Part shown: piece by piece, positions 44,171 through 52,454 of the stretch
How the letters are laid out: each line of letters starts with the position of its first letter
How positions within the stretch are numbered: position 1 is the first letter of the stretch
DNA from: Cognatishimia sp. 1_MG-2023
Lineage (GTDB): Bacteria; Pseudomonadota; Alphaproteobacteria; Rhodobacterales; Rhodobacteraceae
Reading direction: 5' to 3'
Assembly (NCBI RefSeq): GCF_030548175.1
Contig: NZ_JAUORX010000006.1
Span: forward strand, 62,001 to 126,000
Length of the DNA stretch: 64,000 nucleotides
The notes under the pieces: model-generated
Seen by the model: the letters and a program-made list of their open reading frames with translations, nothing else
What the model was told of the DNA's origin: nothing
Database searches by the model: none
Made by a program: the position numbers and the translations under genes

Positions 44171-44809
44171 CTATGCGATCTTGCGCGCTACAACATACCG
44201 CGAGCCGCCCTTTTTCGGCACCGTCATCGTTTCAACCGTTTCAAACCCAGCCGCCCAAATCGCCGCCTCAAACTCGGCAACAGACCGGATCGCAACAAAC
44301 GGCGCTTTGCCAACCATCTGCATCAACGGCAAGATCAAGCGCATCATGGTAATCTTAAAGCTACCGCCACCGCCCTCTGGCTTGCAGAACGTTTTCGAAA
44401 TCATCAACCCACCGGGTTTCAACACCCGATGCATCGCCGACAGCGATCCGTCCAAATCATCAATCAAATGCAGAATGTTGTGGGCCAATACCACGTCAAA
44501 CGGCCCCTCAGGCAAAGCCCCGGCATCACACCGCTCAAACGAGATATTTTCGACCCCATCGGCCTTTGCCTCTGCTCGACCAACATCCAACATAGCGTCA
44601 GACAAATCCGTCACCACGATCTCGCCAACTTGGCTGGCCAAGCTCAAAGCAGTCCGGCCCGTCCCGGCTCCCACTTCCAGAACCCGATCACTCTGCGTCA
44701 AATAACTGCGGGTGCGGTTCAGAGTATACTCATAGCTTTCCATATCGCTGATCGGTGTCTTCGAATATTTATCTGCAATTCCGTCCCAAAACGTTACAGC
44801 GTCTTTCAT
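44171..44809 (-). CDS. Class I SAM-dependent methyltransferase
   Basis: This 212-residue enzyme is read from the ATG at 44809, with GGAGTGGAAC before it (frame open to 44854). SAM motif I is VLEVGAGTGRTALSLA; later motifs are IVVTDLSDAMLDVGRAEA, FDVVLAHNILHLIDD and MHRVLKPGGLMISKTF. It resembles small UbiE/phospholipid-type methyltransferases, but the substrate cannot be told. It diverges from a LysR-type gene that may regulate it. Confidence 0.92.
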   Translation of the reverse strand: MKDAVTFWDGIADKYSKTPISDMESYEYTLNRTRSYLTQSDRVLEVGAGTGRTALSLASQVGEIVVTDLSDAMLDVGRAEAKADGVENISFERCDAGALPEGPFDVVLAHNILHLIDDLDGSLSAMHRVLKPGGLMISKTFCKPEGGGGSFKITMMRLILPLMQMVGKAPFVAIRSVAEFEAAIWAAGFETVETMTVPKKGGSRYVVARKIA

Positions 44810-44922
44810 GTTCCACTCCATAGAGACGTAAACCCAAGCATCCAAATGATGCATTTATCGTCGTTGACGCATATTCATCCATACGCGTGCTTAAATAAAT
44901 TGCCGAATTCCGAAGGACTCTT

Positions 44923-44936
44923 ATACATATATGTAT
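44923..44936. promoter_or_regulatory. Perfect 14-base palindrome across the LysR start codon
   Basis: ATACATATATGTAT is fully self-complementary and covers the first two bases of the LysR-type start codon (44935). It has the ATAC-N6-GTAT form and lies in the divergent region, so it could be the regulator's own site. Confidence 0.45.
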
Positions 44937-45828
44937 GACAAACTCATCTCGTATGCCTGACTGGAACCACATCCGCGCTTTCCTTGCGACAGCGAACACC
45001 GGCTCTTTATCTGCAGCCGCCCGCGATCTGGGTCTCACCCAGCCCACGCTCTCTCGCCAAGTCGCCGCCCTCGAAGAAGAACTTGGCATCATGCTGTTCG
45101 AACGCGTCGGTCGAACGCTAGAGCTCACCCAAGCAGGGCTGGAGCTATTAGAACACACCCGCACCATGGGCGAAGCCGCCAATCGCGTGTCCTTGGTCGC
45201 AAGCGGTCAGTCCCAAGACATTAGCGGCAGCATCAGCATCACATCGTCCGATGTGTTCTCGGCTTTTGTCCTTCCGCCCGCTCTCAGGAAACTGCGCAAA
45301 GCCGCACCAGATCTTCAGGTCCACGTTGTGGCCGCAAACGACATTCAGGATTTGATGCGTCGCGAAGCTGACATCGCCCTGCGCCACGTCCGCCCCGAAC
45401 AACCCGACCTAATCGCAAAGCTCGTGTACGAACCCAAAGCATACTTCTACGCCTCACATGAATACCTCTCTGAAAGAGGGACGCCCGAAACATTCGACGA
45501 TTTGCAAAACCACGATTTCATCTCCTTTGGTGACACCAAAGAGATGACGGATTTCCTCACTCCGATGGGCATTCAACTCAACGAAAAGAATTTCCCTATC
45601 GGGTCTAAAAACGGATTGGTCGCGTGGGAGTACTGCCGCCAAGGGTTCGGCGTCTCGGTCATGGGCGAAGACGTCGTTCAAGGCACGAACGACATGGTGC
45701 GCCTCTTCCCGGAAATGGAACCCATCGTGTTCCCGGTCTGGCTGGTCACCCACCGCGAGCTGCACACAAGCCGACGCATCCGGCTGGTGTTTGATCTGCT
45801 TGCCGATCATTTTTCCAGCTACAAATAG
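44935..45828 (+). CDS. LysR-family transcriptional regulator divergent from the methyltransferase
   Basis: This 297-residue LysR protein has the helix-turn-helix SLSAAARDLGLTQPTLSRQV and the usual effector domain (ISGSISITSSDVFSAFVLPP, READIALRHVRPEQPDLIAK). The first residues MTNSSRMPDWNHIRAFLATA include a second possible start (M7). It probably controls the divergent methyltransferase gene, 125 bases away. Confidence 0.93.
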   Translation: MTNSSRMPDWNHIRAFLATANTGSLSAAARDLGLTQPTLSRQVAALEEELGIMLFERVGRTLELTQAGLELLEHTRTMGEAANRVSLVASGQSQDISGSISITSSDVFSAFVLPPALRKLRKAAPDLQVHVVAANDIQDLMRREADIALRHVRPEQPDLIAKLVYEPKAYFYASHEYLSERGTPETFDDLQNHDFISFGDTKEMTDFLTPMGIQLNEKNFPIGSKNGLVAWEYCRQGFGVSVMGEDVVQGTNDMVRLFPEMEPIVFPVWLVTHRELHTSRRIRLVFDLLADHFSSYK

Positions 45829-45837
45829 CCAAAGAAA

Positions 45838-45863
45838 AACCCCCGGTAAAAACCGAGGGTTTC
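45838..45863 (+). terminator. Terminator-like hairpin after the LysR gene
   Basis: AACCCCCGGT pairs with ACCGAGGGTT (one mismatch) around AAAA, followed by TCGCG; the T-run is weak. Confidence 0.6.
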
Positions 45864-45877
45864 GCGTGAATTTCGAA

Positions 45878-45906
45878 TCGTACGTTTCAGACGGTGAAAC
45901 GTACGA
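45878..45906. repeat. Long palindrome, copy 2 of the two-copy dispersed element
   Basis: The arms TCGTACGTTTCA and TGAAACGTACGA are identical to those at 7409-7437, again with a 5-base spacer (GACGG here, GCGCT there). GAA precedes and ATTTCCA follows in both. It lies between the convergent ends of the LysR-type gene and pheT, 9 bases from the pheT stop. Confidence 0.85.
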
Positions 45907-45915
45907 ATTTCCAGA

Positions 45916-48327
45916 TTACCCGCGTAATACACCGCCGGTCGCTTTGTTAATCTTCTCGATGATTTTAGCGGAAATCGCTTCGATATCTTTTTCCTTCAGC
46001 GTCTTGTCCGTTGGCTGCAAACGCACAGTCATCGCGATGGATTTCTTACCTTCGCCCATTTGTTTTTCCGCCATCTCGCCGGTGAACTCGTCAAAAACAC
46101 GAACGTTTTCAATAAGTTCCTTATCAACACCCGCAGCTGCATTCACCAATGTCAGTGCCTCTACAGCGCCGTCCACAACAAAGGCAAAGTCGCGCTCAAC
46201 CGCTTGAAGGTCACGCAGTTTCAAAGCAGGCCGAGTCGCAGTCTTTTTGCGCGCTGCTGGCACGTCTTCAGGATAGATCGTAAAGCCAACAACAGGCCCT
46301 TTCAAATCCATCTCTGCCAGAACTTTTGGGTGTAACTCACCGAAAACACACAATGTTTTCTTAGGTCCTAGGCAAATACGGCCATGACGACCCGGATGCC
46401 ACCATCCCTCTGCGCCGCGCAGAATTTGTACTTTCGCCGGTGCACCGATGGCCGCCAAAACCGCCTCGGCATCCGCCTTTGCATCAAATACGTCTACGCC
46501 GCGGCTTTCACCATGCACGTCTTTGCCAACCGTGCGACCAACCAAAATACCCGTGATTTCAAGACGTTGCTCGCCCGGCTCACCACCTTGATAGGTCGGT
46601 CCAGCTTCAAATAATGCCATATCCGTGAACCCGCGCGCTTGGTTACGTGCCGCCGCCTGCAACAGACCCGGCAGCAAATCAGGGCGCATATGGCTCATGT
46701 CAGATGAAATCGGGTTCGCCAGCATGGTCGCATCGGACCCACCACCAAACATTTCAGCCGATTTTTTGTCGATAAATGAATAGGTTACACATTCGTTGTA
46801 ACCCAAAGACGCGGTCGTACGGCGGCCAATCTGTTCGCGCTTTTGCAACGGCGTTAGGATCTGCTGCGGCACACCCGCATCCACACGCGGCATTGGCACG
46901 CCCTTTAGCTTGGTCAATGACGCAATCCGCGCCACCTCTTCCACAAGGTCGGCTTCACCCAGTACATCCGGGCGCCAAGACGGCACATGCGCCATGTCGC
47001 CCTCTAGAACAAAACCCAATGCAGTCAATGTCTTACGTTGTACTTCCGCCGGAATTTCCATCCCAACCAACGACTGCACGCGATCTGTATCCAGCTTATA
47101 GGCACGGCTCACATCAGGCACAGATCCCGCTGTGACAACCTCAGAAGGTTCACCACCGCACAGTTCCATGATCATCGCAGTCGCAAGATCAAGCGCTTCC
47201 ATATTGAACGCCGGATCGATTCCACGCTCATTGCGGTAGCGCGCGTCAGTGTTAATTTTCAGTGCACGGCCCGTCAGCGCAATCTGAATGTGATCCCAAA
47301 CAGCAGCCTCAAGGAAGACATTGGTTGTCTCTTCGGTGCAACCCGTAGAAAGGCCACCCATGATTCCACCAATGCTTTCAACGGCTTGATCGTCAGAAAT
47401 CACAACTTGGCCCGCGCCAAATGTGTATTCTTTTTCGTCCAGACCCATCAACGTTTCACCGCCAAGCGTGCGGTGAATGCGCAGATCACCCTGAACTTTA
47501 TCCGCATCAAACACGTGCAGCGGGCGGTTCCGGTCGTATGTAAAGAAATTGGTAATGTCTACTAACGCCGAAATCGGACGCAGCCCAATCGCTTCAAGCC
47601 GGTCCTGCAACCATTTCGGAGACGAACCATTTTTCACGCCTTTGATCAAACGCCCCGCAAACACGTGGCATCCGTTTTCGCGTGTATCTTCGTCAATCGT
47701 CACATTGATCGGCGACGGATAACCACCTGAAATATCAGCCGTTTTAGCCGACTTCATGGTACCCAACCCGCGTGCTGCAAGATCAAGCGCAATGCCGCGA
47801 ACCCCCAAAGCATCCGGACGGTTCGGCGTAATCGCGATCTCAATCACCGGATCAACCTTGGCCGGATCATTCTCTGCCAACCAATCAATAAACTTCTGCC
47901 CAACGTCCCCAGACGGCAATTCGATAATTCCGTTATGCTCATCCGACAATTCAAGCTCGCGCTCAGACGCCATCATCCCGTGGCTTTCAACACCACGGAT
48001 ATTTCCGACCTTAATCGTGATGTCGAGGCCCGGAATATAGCTGCCCGGCTTACACAGAACGACAGTGATACCTTCACGTGCGTTAGGGGCACCACAAACG
48101 ATTTGGCTTTCGCCTTCGTCGGTTAAGACGTTGCAAACCTTAAGTTTATCCGCGTCGGGGTGTTTTTCCGCGTGCAGAACTTTGGCGATGGTAAACTCTT
48201 TCAACCGGTCCGCAGGGTTGTGAACCTCTTCGACCTCAAGGCCCAAATCCGTCAGGGCATACAAGATGTCGTCAAGGCTCGCGTCGGTGTCCAGGTGGTC
48301 TTTCAACCAAGAGAGAGTGAATTTCAT
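45916..48327 (-). CDS. pheT: Phenylalanyl-tRNA synthetase beta subunit
   Basis: PheT pairs with PheS as an alpha2-beta2 enzyme. From the ATG at 48327 (MKFTLSWLKDHLDTDASLDD) it has 803 residues; the open frame to 48342 adds five. The tRNA-binding EMAP-like domain is near 40-150 (HPDADKLKVCNVLTDEGESQ), followed by B3/B4 and B5 domains, the class-II-like core (GYNECVTYSFIDKKSAEMFG) and the C-terminal FDX-ACB domain (RDFAFVVDGAVEALTLVNAA). The arsR-SRPBCC pair on the other strand separates it from pheS. Confidence 0.97.
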   Translation of the reverse strand: MKFTLSWLKDHLDTDASLDDILYALTDLGLEVEEVHNPADRLKEFTIAKVLHAEKHPDADKLKVCNVLTDEGESQIVCGAPNAREGITVVLCKPGSYIPGLDITIKVGNIRGVESHGMMASERELELSDEHNGIIELPSGDVGQKFIDWLAENDPAKVDPVIEIAITPNRPDALGVRGIALDLAARGLGTMKSAKTADISGGYPSPINVTIDEDTRENGCHVFAGRLIKGVKNGSSPKWLQDRLEAIGLRPISALVDITNFFTYDRNRPLHVFDADKVQGDLRIHRTLGGETLMGLDEKEYTFGAGQVVISDDQAVESIGGIMGGLSTGCTEETTNVFLEAAVWDHIQIALTGRALKINTDARYRNERGIDPAFNMEALDLATAMIMELCGGEPSEVVTAGSVPDVSRAYKLDTDRVQSLVGMEIPAEVQRKTLTALGFVLEGDMAHVPSWRPDVLGEADLVEEVARIASLTKLKGVPMPRVDAGVPQQILTPLQKREQIGRRTTASLGYNECVTYSFIDKKSAEMFGGGSDATMLANPISSDMSHMRPDLLPGLLQAAARNQARGFTDMALFEAGPTYQGGEPGEQRLEITGILVGRTVGKDVHGESRGVDVFDAKADAEAVLAAIGAPAKVQILRGAEGWWHPGRHGRICLGPKKTLCVFGELHPKVLAEMDLKGPVVGFTIYPEDVPAARKKTATRPALKLRDLQAVERDFAFVVDGAVEALTLVNAAAGVDKELIENVRVFDEFTGEMAEKQMGEGKKSIAMTVRLQPTDKTLKEKDIEAISAKIIEKINKATGGVLRG

Positions 48328-48448
48328 CGGTCCATTCCGCAAGTCAATATCGGGTCAGATTGGCTTTAACGGATATGGCGCAAAGGGGGAAGAGGTATGC
48401 CGCGATTCCCCTGACTTTCAAAGGGGATTGACGCATTTAGGAATTCAT

Positions 48449-48464
48449 ATAACCATATAGTTAT
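48449..48464. promoter_or_regulatory. Probable ArsR-type operator across the arsR start codon
   Basis: ATAAC-N6-GTTAT (ATAACCATATAGTTAT) is a 16-base inverted repeat that covers the first two bases of the arsR start codon. It fits self-repression by the small helix-turn-helix protein, as seen for related ArsR-SRPBCC pairs. Confidence 0.6.
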
Positions 48465-48822
48465 GGAACGAATCAGCTATATACAATCAAATCCCAACCT
48501 AGATGCCGTCTTTGGCGCCCTATCTGATCCAACCCGCCGCGCCATATTGGCCCGGCTATCATCCGGGGATGCATCGGTGAATGAACTCGCCGAACCGTTT
48601 GCGATGAGTCAACCAGCCATATCTAAGCACCTGAAAGTGCTTGAAAATGCTGGGTTAATTGACCGCGCCATCGACAAACAACGCCGTCCTGCCCGCCTAA
48701 AGGCCGCGCCAATGGCAGAAGCTGTTGCCTGGCTCGAAGAATTCAAACGCTTCTGGGTCGGCTCATTTGATCAACTCGACGATTTACTCGAAGAATTAAA
48801 ACAAGGAACACCCGATGAGTGA
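48463..48822 (+). CDS. ArsR-family winged-helix regulator
   Basis: This 119-residue repressor-type protein has NPNLDAVFGALSDPTRRAIL and the recognition helix MSQPAISKHLKVLENAGLID. It lacks the Cys metal sites of metal-sensing ArsR proteins. Its end overlaps the next gene by 8 bases, so the two are translationally coupled. ArsR genes coupled to AHSA1/SRPBCC genes form a common pair whose signal is usually unknown. An inverted repeat covers its start. Confidence 0.93.
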   Translation: MERISYIQSNPNLDAVFGALSDPTRRAILARLSSGDASVNELAEPFAMSQPAISKHLKVLENAGLIDRAIDKQRRPARLKAAPMAEAVAWLEEFKRFWVGSFDQLDDLLEELKQGTPDE

Positions 48823-49309
48823 CCTACCAACCTACGTCCTAGAACGCACCTTTAACGCCCCTCCTGCCCTCGTATGGCGCACATGGACAGAGCCAGACCT
48901 AGTGTCGCGCTGGTACGGACCCGGCGTCACGTCAATCGTTCATAAAATGGATGTGCGCGAAGGCGGCGAATGGCTGCACGAGATGAAAATGCAAAAGATG
49001 TCGAGCTATCAGCGCGCGGATTATTCCGAGGTTCTACAGGACCAACGTCTTGTTTGGCTGCATGGTAACACCGATGCCAACTGGAACATCTGCGCAAATC
49101 AAATGATGCCAGATTGGCCACGTAAGCTGCTGACAACAGTGACATTTAAGGCAGAGGGTGGAAAATGCCATATGCGCCTAGAGTGGACACCGCATGACGC
49201 AACAGATACCGAAATCGCGTTCTTTGCCGGAGCCATGGAAAACATGGGTAGCGGCTGGGGCAAAGGTATGGAGATGCTGGAAGAGATTTTAGCAGAGCTC
49301 CAGAGCTAA
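48815..49309 (+). CDS. SRPBCC/AHSA1-family protein coupled to arsR
   Basis: This 164-residue protein begins with YVLERTFNAPPALVWRTWTE, the typical first strand of the AHSA1-like SRPBCC fold, and continues with SRWYGPGVTSIVHKMDVREG and a C-terminal helix GWGKGMEMLEEILAEL. It is cytoplasmic. The fold binds hydrophobic small molecules; the ligand is unknown. It overlaps arsR by 8 bases and is followed by a bidirectional terminator shared with pheS. Confidence 0.9.
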   Translation: MSDLPTYVLERTFNAPPALVWRTWTEPDLVSRWYGPGVTSIVHKMDVREGGEWLHEMKMQKMSSYQRADYSEVLQDQRLVWLHGNTDANWNICANQMMPDWPRKLLTTVTFKAEGGKCHMRLEWTPHDATDTEIAFFAGAMENMGSGWGKGMEMLEEILAELQS

Positions 49310-49326
49310 ACCGATTCCACAAAGAG

Positions 49327-49355
49327 AAAAGGCGAGCCAGTGGCTCGCCTTTTTT
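49327..49355. terminator. Bidirectional terminator between the SRPBCC gene and pheS
   Basis: AAAAGGCGAGCC and GGCTCGCCTTTT pair, with six T on the plus strand and A/T-rich sequence on the other. It lies 17 bases after the SRPBCC stop and 3 bases beyond the pheS stop. Confidence 0.9.
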
Positions 49356-49356
49356 G

Positions 49357-50427
49357 TTATCTCACCAAACCGCCATGCAGCGTTGGTTGATCAAGTGATG
49401 CAAAGCCATAGTGGCGCAGCCAGCGTAGGTCGCTGTCAAAGAAGGCGCGCAAATCAGGGATGCCGTATTTCAGCATCGCTAGGCGGTCGATACCAATGCC
49501 AAATGCGAAACCTTGGTATTCATCTGGGTCAATACCGCCAGATTTCAGCACGTGTGGGTGCACCATGCCAGAGCCGAGCACTTCGAGCCAATCGTCGCCC
49601 TCACCTACTTTGACAGAGCCGTTTTCCCATTTGCACTGAATGTCGACTTCGGCACCCGGTTCAACGAACGGGAAGTGAGACGAACGGAAGCGAGTTTTGA
49701 CCTCGGTACCGAAGAAAGCGGTAAAGAACTCTTCCAGCACCCATTTCAAGTTGGCCATTGAGATGTCTTTGCCCAGTGCCAGACCTTCGATCTGGTGGAA
49801 CATCGGTGTGTGGGTCTGGTCATAATCCGCACGATATACGCGACCCGGACAGATGATGCGGATTGGCGCACCGTTCTTTTCCATAGACCGGATTTGAACT
49901 GGCGATGTGTGTGTCCGCAACACATGCGGCGGGCGATCATCGCCTTCGGCACGATGGGTATAGAACGTATCCATTTCCGCGCGCGCTGGGTGGTGGCCCG
50001 GAATGTTCAATGCGTCAAAATTATACCAGTCGGTTTCGATTTGCGGACCCTCGGCCACAGCAAAGCCCATGTCAGCAAAGATAGCTGTGACTTCTTCGGT
50101 TACCTGAGAAATCGGGTGGATCGAGCCTTGGCGGCGACCACGACCGGGCAAAGTTACGTCCAGCCATTCCGTTTTCAAACGCTCATCAAGTGCGGCATCT
50201 GCTAATGCAGTTTTTTTTGCGGAAAGCGCTGAGTTGATCTCGTCTTTCAGCGCATTCAGTTTAGGGCCCATAATTTGGCGCTCTTCTGGGGTCATTTTAC
50301 CCAGTTCGCGCATTTTCAAGGCAATCTCGCCCTTCTTGCCAACGGCCTGCACGCGAAGATCTTCGATTGCTACTTCGTCCGCAGCATCCGCAATCAGATT
50401 GATATACTTGTCTCTGAGATCATCCAT
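49357..50427 (-). CDS. pheS: Phenylalanyl-tRNA synthetase alpha subunit
   Basis: PheS carries the catalytic class II core (356 residues). An N-terminal coiled-coil arm ([20 protein letters not shown]) is followed by [20 protein letters not shown], the motif-2 region [20 protein letters not shown] and [20 protein letters not shown], and motif 3 [18 protein letters not shown]. The desaturase gene lies 64 bases upstream on the same strand and rplT before that. Confidence 0.97.
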   Translation of the reverse strand: MDDLRDKYINLIADAADEVAIEDLRVQAVGKKGEIALKMRELGKMTPEERQIMGPKLNALKDEINSALSAKKTALADAALDERLKTEWLDVTLPGRGRRQGSIHPISQVTEEVTAIFADMGFAVAEGPQIETDWYNFDALNIPGHHPARAEMDTFYTHRAEGDDRPPHVLRTHTSPVQIRSMEKNGAPIRIICPGRVYRADYDQTHTPMFHQIEGLALGKDISMANLKWVLEEFFTAFFGTEVKTRFRSSHFPFVEPGAEVDIQCKWENGSVKVGEGDDWLEVLGSGMVHPHVLKSGGIDPDEYQGFAFGIGIDRLAMLKYGIPDLRAFFDSDLRWLRHYGFASLDQPTLHGGLVR

Positions 50428-50491
50428 CGTCTAACCCTTAGCGCCTTTGCTTTCCTTGCGAATTACCGTGCCAGCGCCCAACGTGCAAGCG

Positions 50492-51379
50492 CTAGCGTGT
50501 TTCCCGTAGATACTCAGCCGCAAAACCGGAATATCCCTGAGATGTCACGACATGGTGTCCTTTAATCGACTCGTGTAACTCTGGCAATTTATGGAACGGT
50601 ACGGCAGGGATAGAGTGGTGCTCTACGTGATAAGGCATATTCCACGCAATAAAGCGCACAATACGCGTGGTGTAGGTCGTGCGTGTATTCTCAAACATAT
50701 TGGCGACAAAGGCGCATCGGCCGTGTTCTGCCAATAAATATAGTCGCAAAAACGGCATTCCCAGCACCATTGGCAAGGCCCAGACCCAGAATAGCACAGG
50801 CGAGACAATCAAGCTTAGGCAGGCAAGCGCATAGAACCCCAGCATCATCCGCGCCTCTATAGTGACGCGCTTTTGTACGCGCTCTGGAATATAGCTATGA
50901 AACCGTTGCCCTTTAGCATTTCGCCAAATCTGACGCGCCATGCCCATCCAATATGGAATACCGGTTAGATACCAGAAAAAGGCCTGTCGCTCTTCGGGTT
51001 TATAGCCTGACATCAGTTCGGGGTCTTTGCCGGGAATATTGGTATAGCGATGATGGGCAAGGTGAAAATAACGGAACCAGTAAAAAGGTTGCAGAATGAG
51101 CAAGCCAGAAACCCATCCGGCCATCTCGTTAATCCAACGGCTTTTAAAGGGGGTTTGATGAGTCGCCTCGTGTTCTAGCGTGAACAAGAAGCTAATCGCG
51201 ATACCCAGCACAACCATGACCGCTGGCCAAAGCAGCCAGCCTTGCATGACCCAAAACCCACCGATGGCGATTACAGCGATATGGCCAAAGAGGTGAAGAA
51301 CACCAATCCGGTCATTCTTTTCCATCAATGCCGCGAGGTGCTCGCGGTCTAAATTTCGAATGAAAGCTTTATGATCCAT
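50492..51379 (-). CDS. Membrane fatty-acid desaturase-family protein
   Basis: This 295-residue membrane enzyme has the three His boxes of the di-iron desaturase/hydroxylase family: HEATH (70-74), HLAHH (106-110) and HVEHH (near 255). Hydrophobic helices lie near 25-68 and 165-205. It could desaturate or hydroxylate a lipid or alkane; the substrate cannot be read. It stands between rplT and pheS, with a strong terminator between it and rplT. Confidence 0.92.
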   Translation of the reverse strand: MDHKAFIRNLDREHLAALMEKNDRIGVLHLFGHIAVIAIGGFWVMQGWLLWPAVMVVLGIAISFLFTLEHEATHQTPFKSRWINEMAGWVSGLLILQPFYWFRYFHLAHHRYTNIPGKDPELMSGYKPEERQAFFWYLTGIPYWMGMARQIWRNAKGQRFHSYIPERVQKRVTIEARMMLGFYALACLSLIVSPVLFWVWALPMVLGMPFLRLYLLAEHGRCAFVANMFENTRTTYTTRIVRFIAWNMPYHVEHHSIPAVPFHKLPELHESIKGHHVVTSQGYSGFAAEYLRETR

Positions 51380-51448
51380 TGGTCCGCCTATTCACTAAAC
51401 CCAAGGAGACTGCGCCGCATGAGCTTCATAATAGTGTGGAATACAAAA

Positions 51449-51479
51449 AAAACGCCGCGTCTAGAAGACGCGGCGTTTT
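51449..51479 (-). terminator. Intrinsic terminator after rplT
   Basis: AAAACGCCGCGTCT pairs perfectly with AGACGCGGCGTTTT around AGA; on the minus strand a run of eight T follows. It lies 22 bases beyond the rplT stop. Confidence 0.95.
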
Positions 51480-51500
51480 CAACACTAATTGAACAAAGGC

Positions 51501-51866
51501 TTAAGCAGCCAATGCGCCTTGTGCTTGCTCAACGATCGCTGTGAATGCTTCTGGCTCGTGTACGGCAAGATCTGCCAGAACCTTACGGTCCACTTCGATA
51601 CCAGCCAAGTTCAGGCCGTTGATGAATTTAGAGTATGTCAGAGCTTCGTCATGCGCGCGAACAGCAGCGTTGATACGCTGGATCCACAATGCGCGGAAAT
51701 TACGTTTCCGGTTTTTCCGGTCGCGTGTCGCGTATTGGTTCGCTTTGTCTACTGCTTGCGACGCTACCTTGAAGGTATTTTTGCGACGGCCGTAGTAGCC
51801 TTTTGCTTGTTTGACGATTTTCTTGTGACGGGCGTGGGTAACTGTACCACCTTTAACGCGAGACAT
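51501..51866 (-). CDS. rplT: 50S ribosomal protein L20
   Basis: L20 (121 residues) is a very basic assembly protein of the large subunit: [40 protein letters not shown] and [19 protein letters not shown] are family-typical. It starts 13 bases after rpmI. infC, the usual first gene of this operon in many bacteria, is not present. Confidence 0.98.
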   Translation of the reverse strand: MSRVKGGTVTHARHKKIVKQAKGYYGRRKNTFKVASQAVDKANQYATRDRKNRKRNFRALWIQRINAAVRAHDEALTYSKFINGLNLAGIEVDRKVLADLAVHEPEAFTAIVEQAQGALAA

Positions 51867-51879
51867 AGTTCAGTACTCC

Positions 51880-52080
51880 TTAGCGTGCGTATGGCATGTA
51901 TGATTTAACGATTTTCGCATCTGGAGCAGACAAAGTTGTCGTGCCACGTGCGTTGCGAATAAATTTATTCGACCGTTTGATCATACCGTGCTGTTTGCCA
52001 GCCTGGGCAGCTCTAACCTTGCCGCTTGCCGTCATCTTAAAGCGCTTTTTGGCGCTTGATTTAGTCTTCATCTTAGGCAT
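51880..52080 (-). CDS. rpmI: 50S ribosomal protein L35
   Basis: L35 (66 residues) begins [20 protein letters not shown] and is strongly basic. The ATG at 52080 is preceded by GGAGACGGAA; the frame is open to 52110, but the family starts here. It is followed closely by rplT. Confidence 0.97.
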   Translation of the reverse strand: MPKMKTKSSAKKRFKMTASGKVRAAQAGKQHGMIKRSNKFIRNARGTTTLSAPDAKIVKSYMPYAR

Positions 52081-52196
52081 TTCCGTCTCCTTCATTAGTC
52101 GTCGGTTCAAACGCGACTCGGCATGCCACTCAGCCGGACGCGCGGATAGATGGCGCGATATACGCCCGTGTCTTTAATTCCGCAAGAGGTAAAGTG

Positions 52197-52421
52197 CTAT
52201 CTGATCAGTTTAGCAAGCTGATCAATCAACACAGCGGGGATTTCAGCGAACTGATACCCTCCGGGCTTTGTAGATAAGGCCCAAACGATACTCATACCCG
52301 CTAAGAGAATGCATAGCGATGAGGCACGCAGAGACCTGCTATCAGCCAGTGCCGACAAAAATGCCGGCACCGAAAAAATGGCCAAAAGCAGACCAATCGT
52401 CAGAACTGTATCTGCGTACAC
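52197..52421 (-). CDS. Small hypothetical membrane protein between pyk and rpmI
   Basis: This 74-residue protein has two membrane helices (TVLTIGLLLAIFSVPAFLSA and SLCILLAGMSIVWAL) and a conserved-looking KPGGYQFAEIPAVLIDQLAK. Similar short proteins with a TKPGGY motif occur at this place in related genomes, as far as I recall. The function is unknown. It lies 33 bases after pyk. Confidence 0.65.
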   Translation of the reverse strand: MYADTVLTIGLLLAIFSVPAFLSALADSRSLRASSLCILLAGMSIVWALSTKPGGYQFAEIPAVLIDQLAKLIR

Positions 52422-52454
52422 AAGAATCTCCGCAACACTAAGGTTGCTAATAGA

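Noticed and set aside
50484-50498. AGCGCTAGCG resembling a LacI-type operator
   Set aside because: It is at the 3' end of the desaturase gene with asymmetric flanks and no promoter to control.
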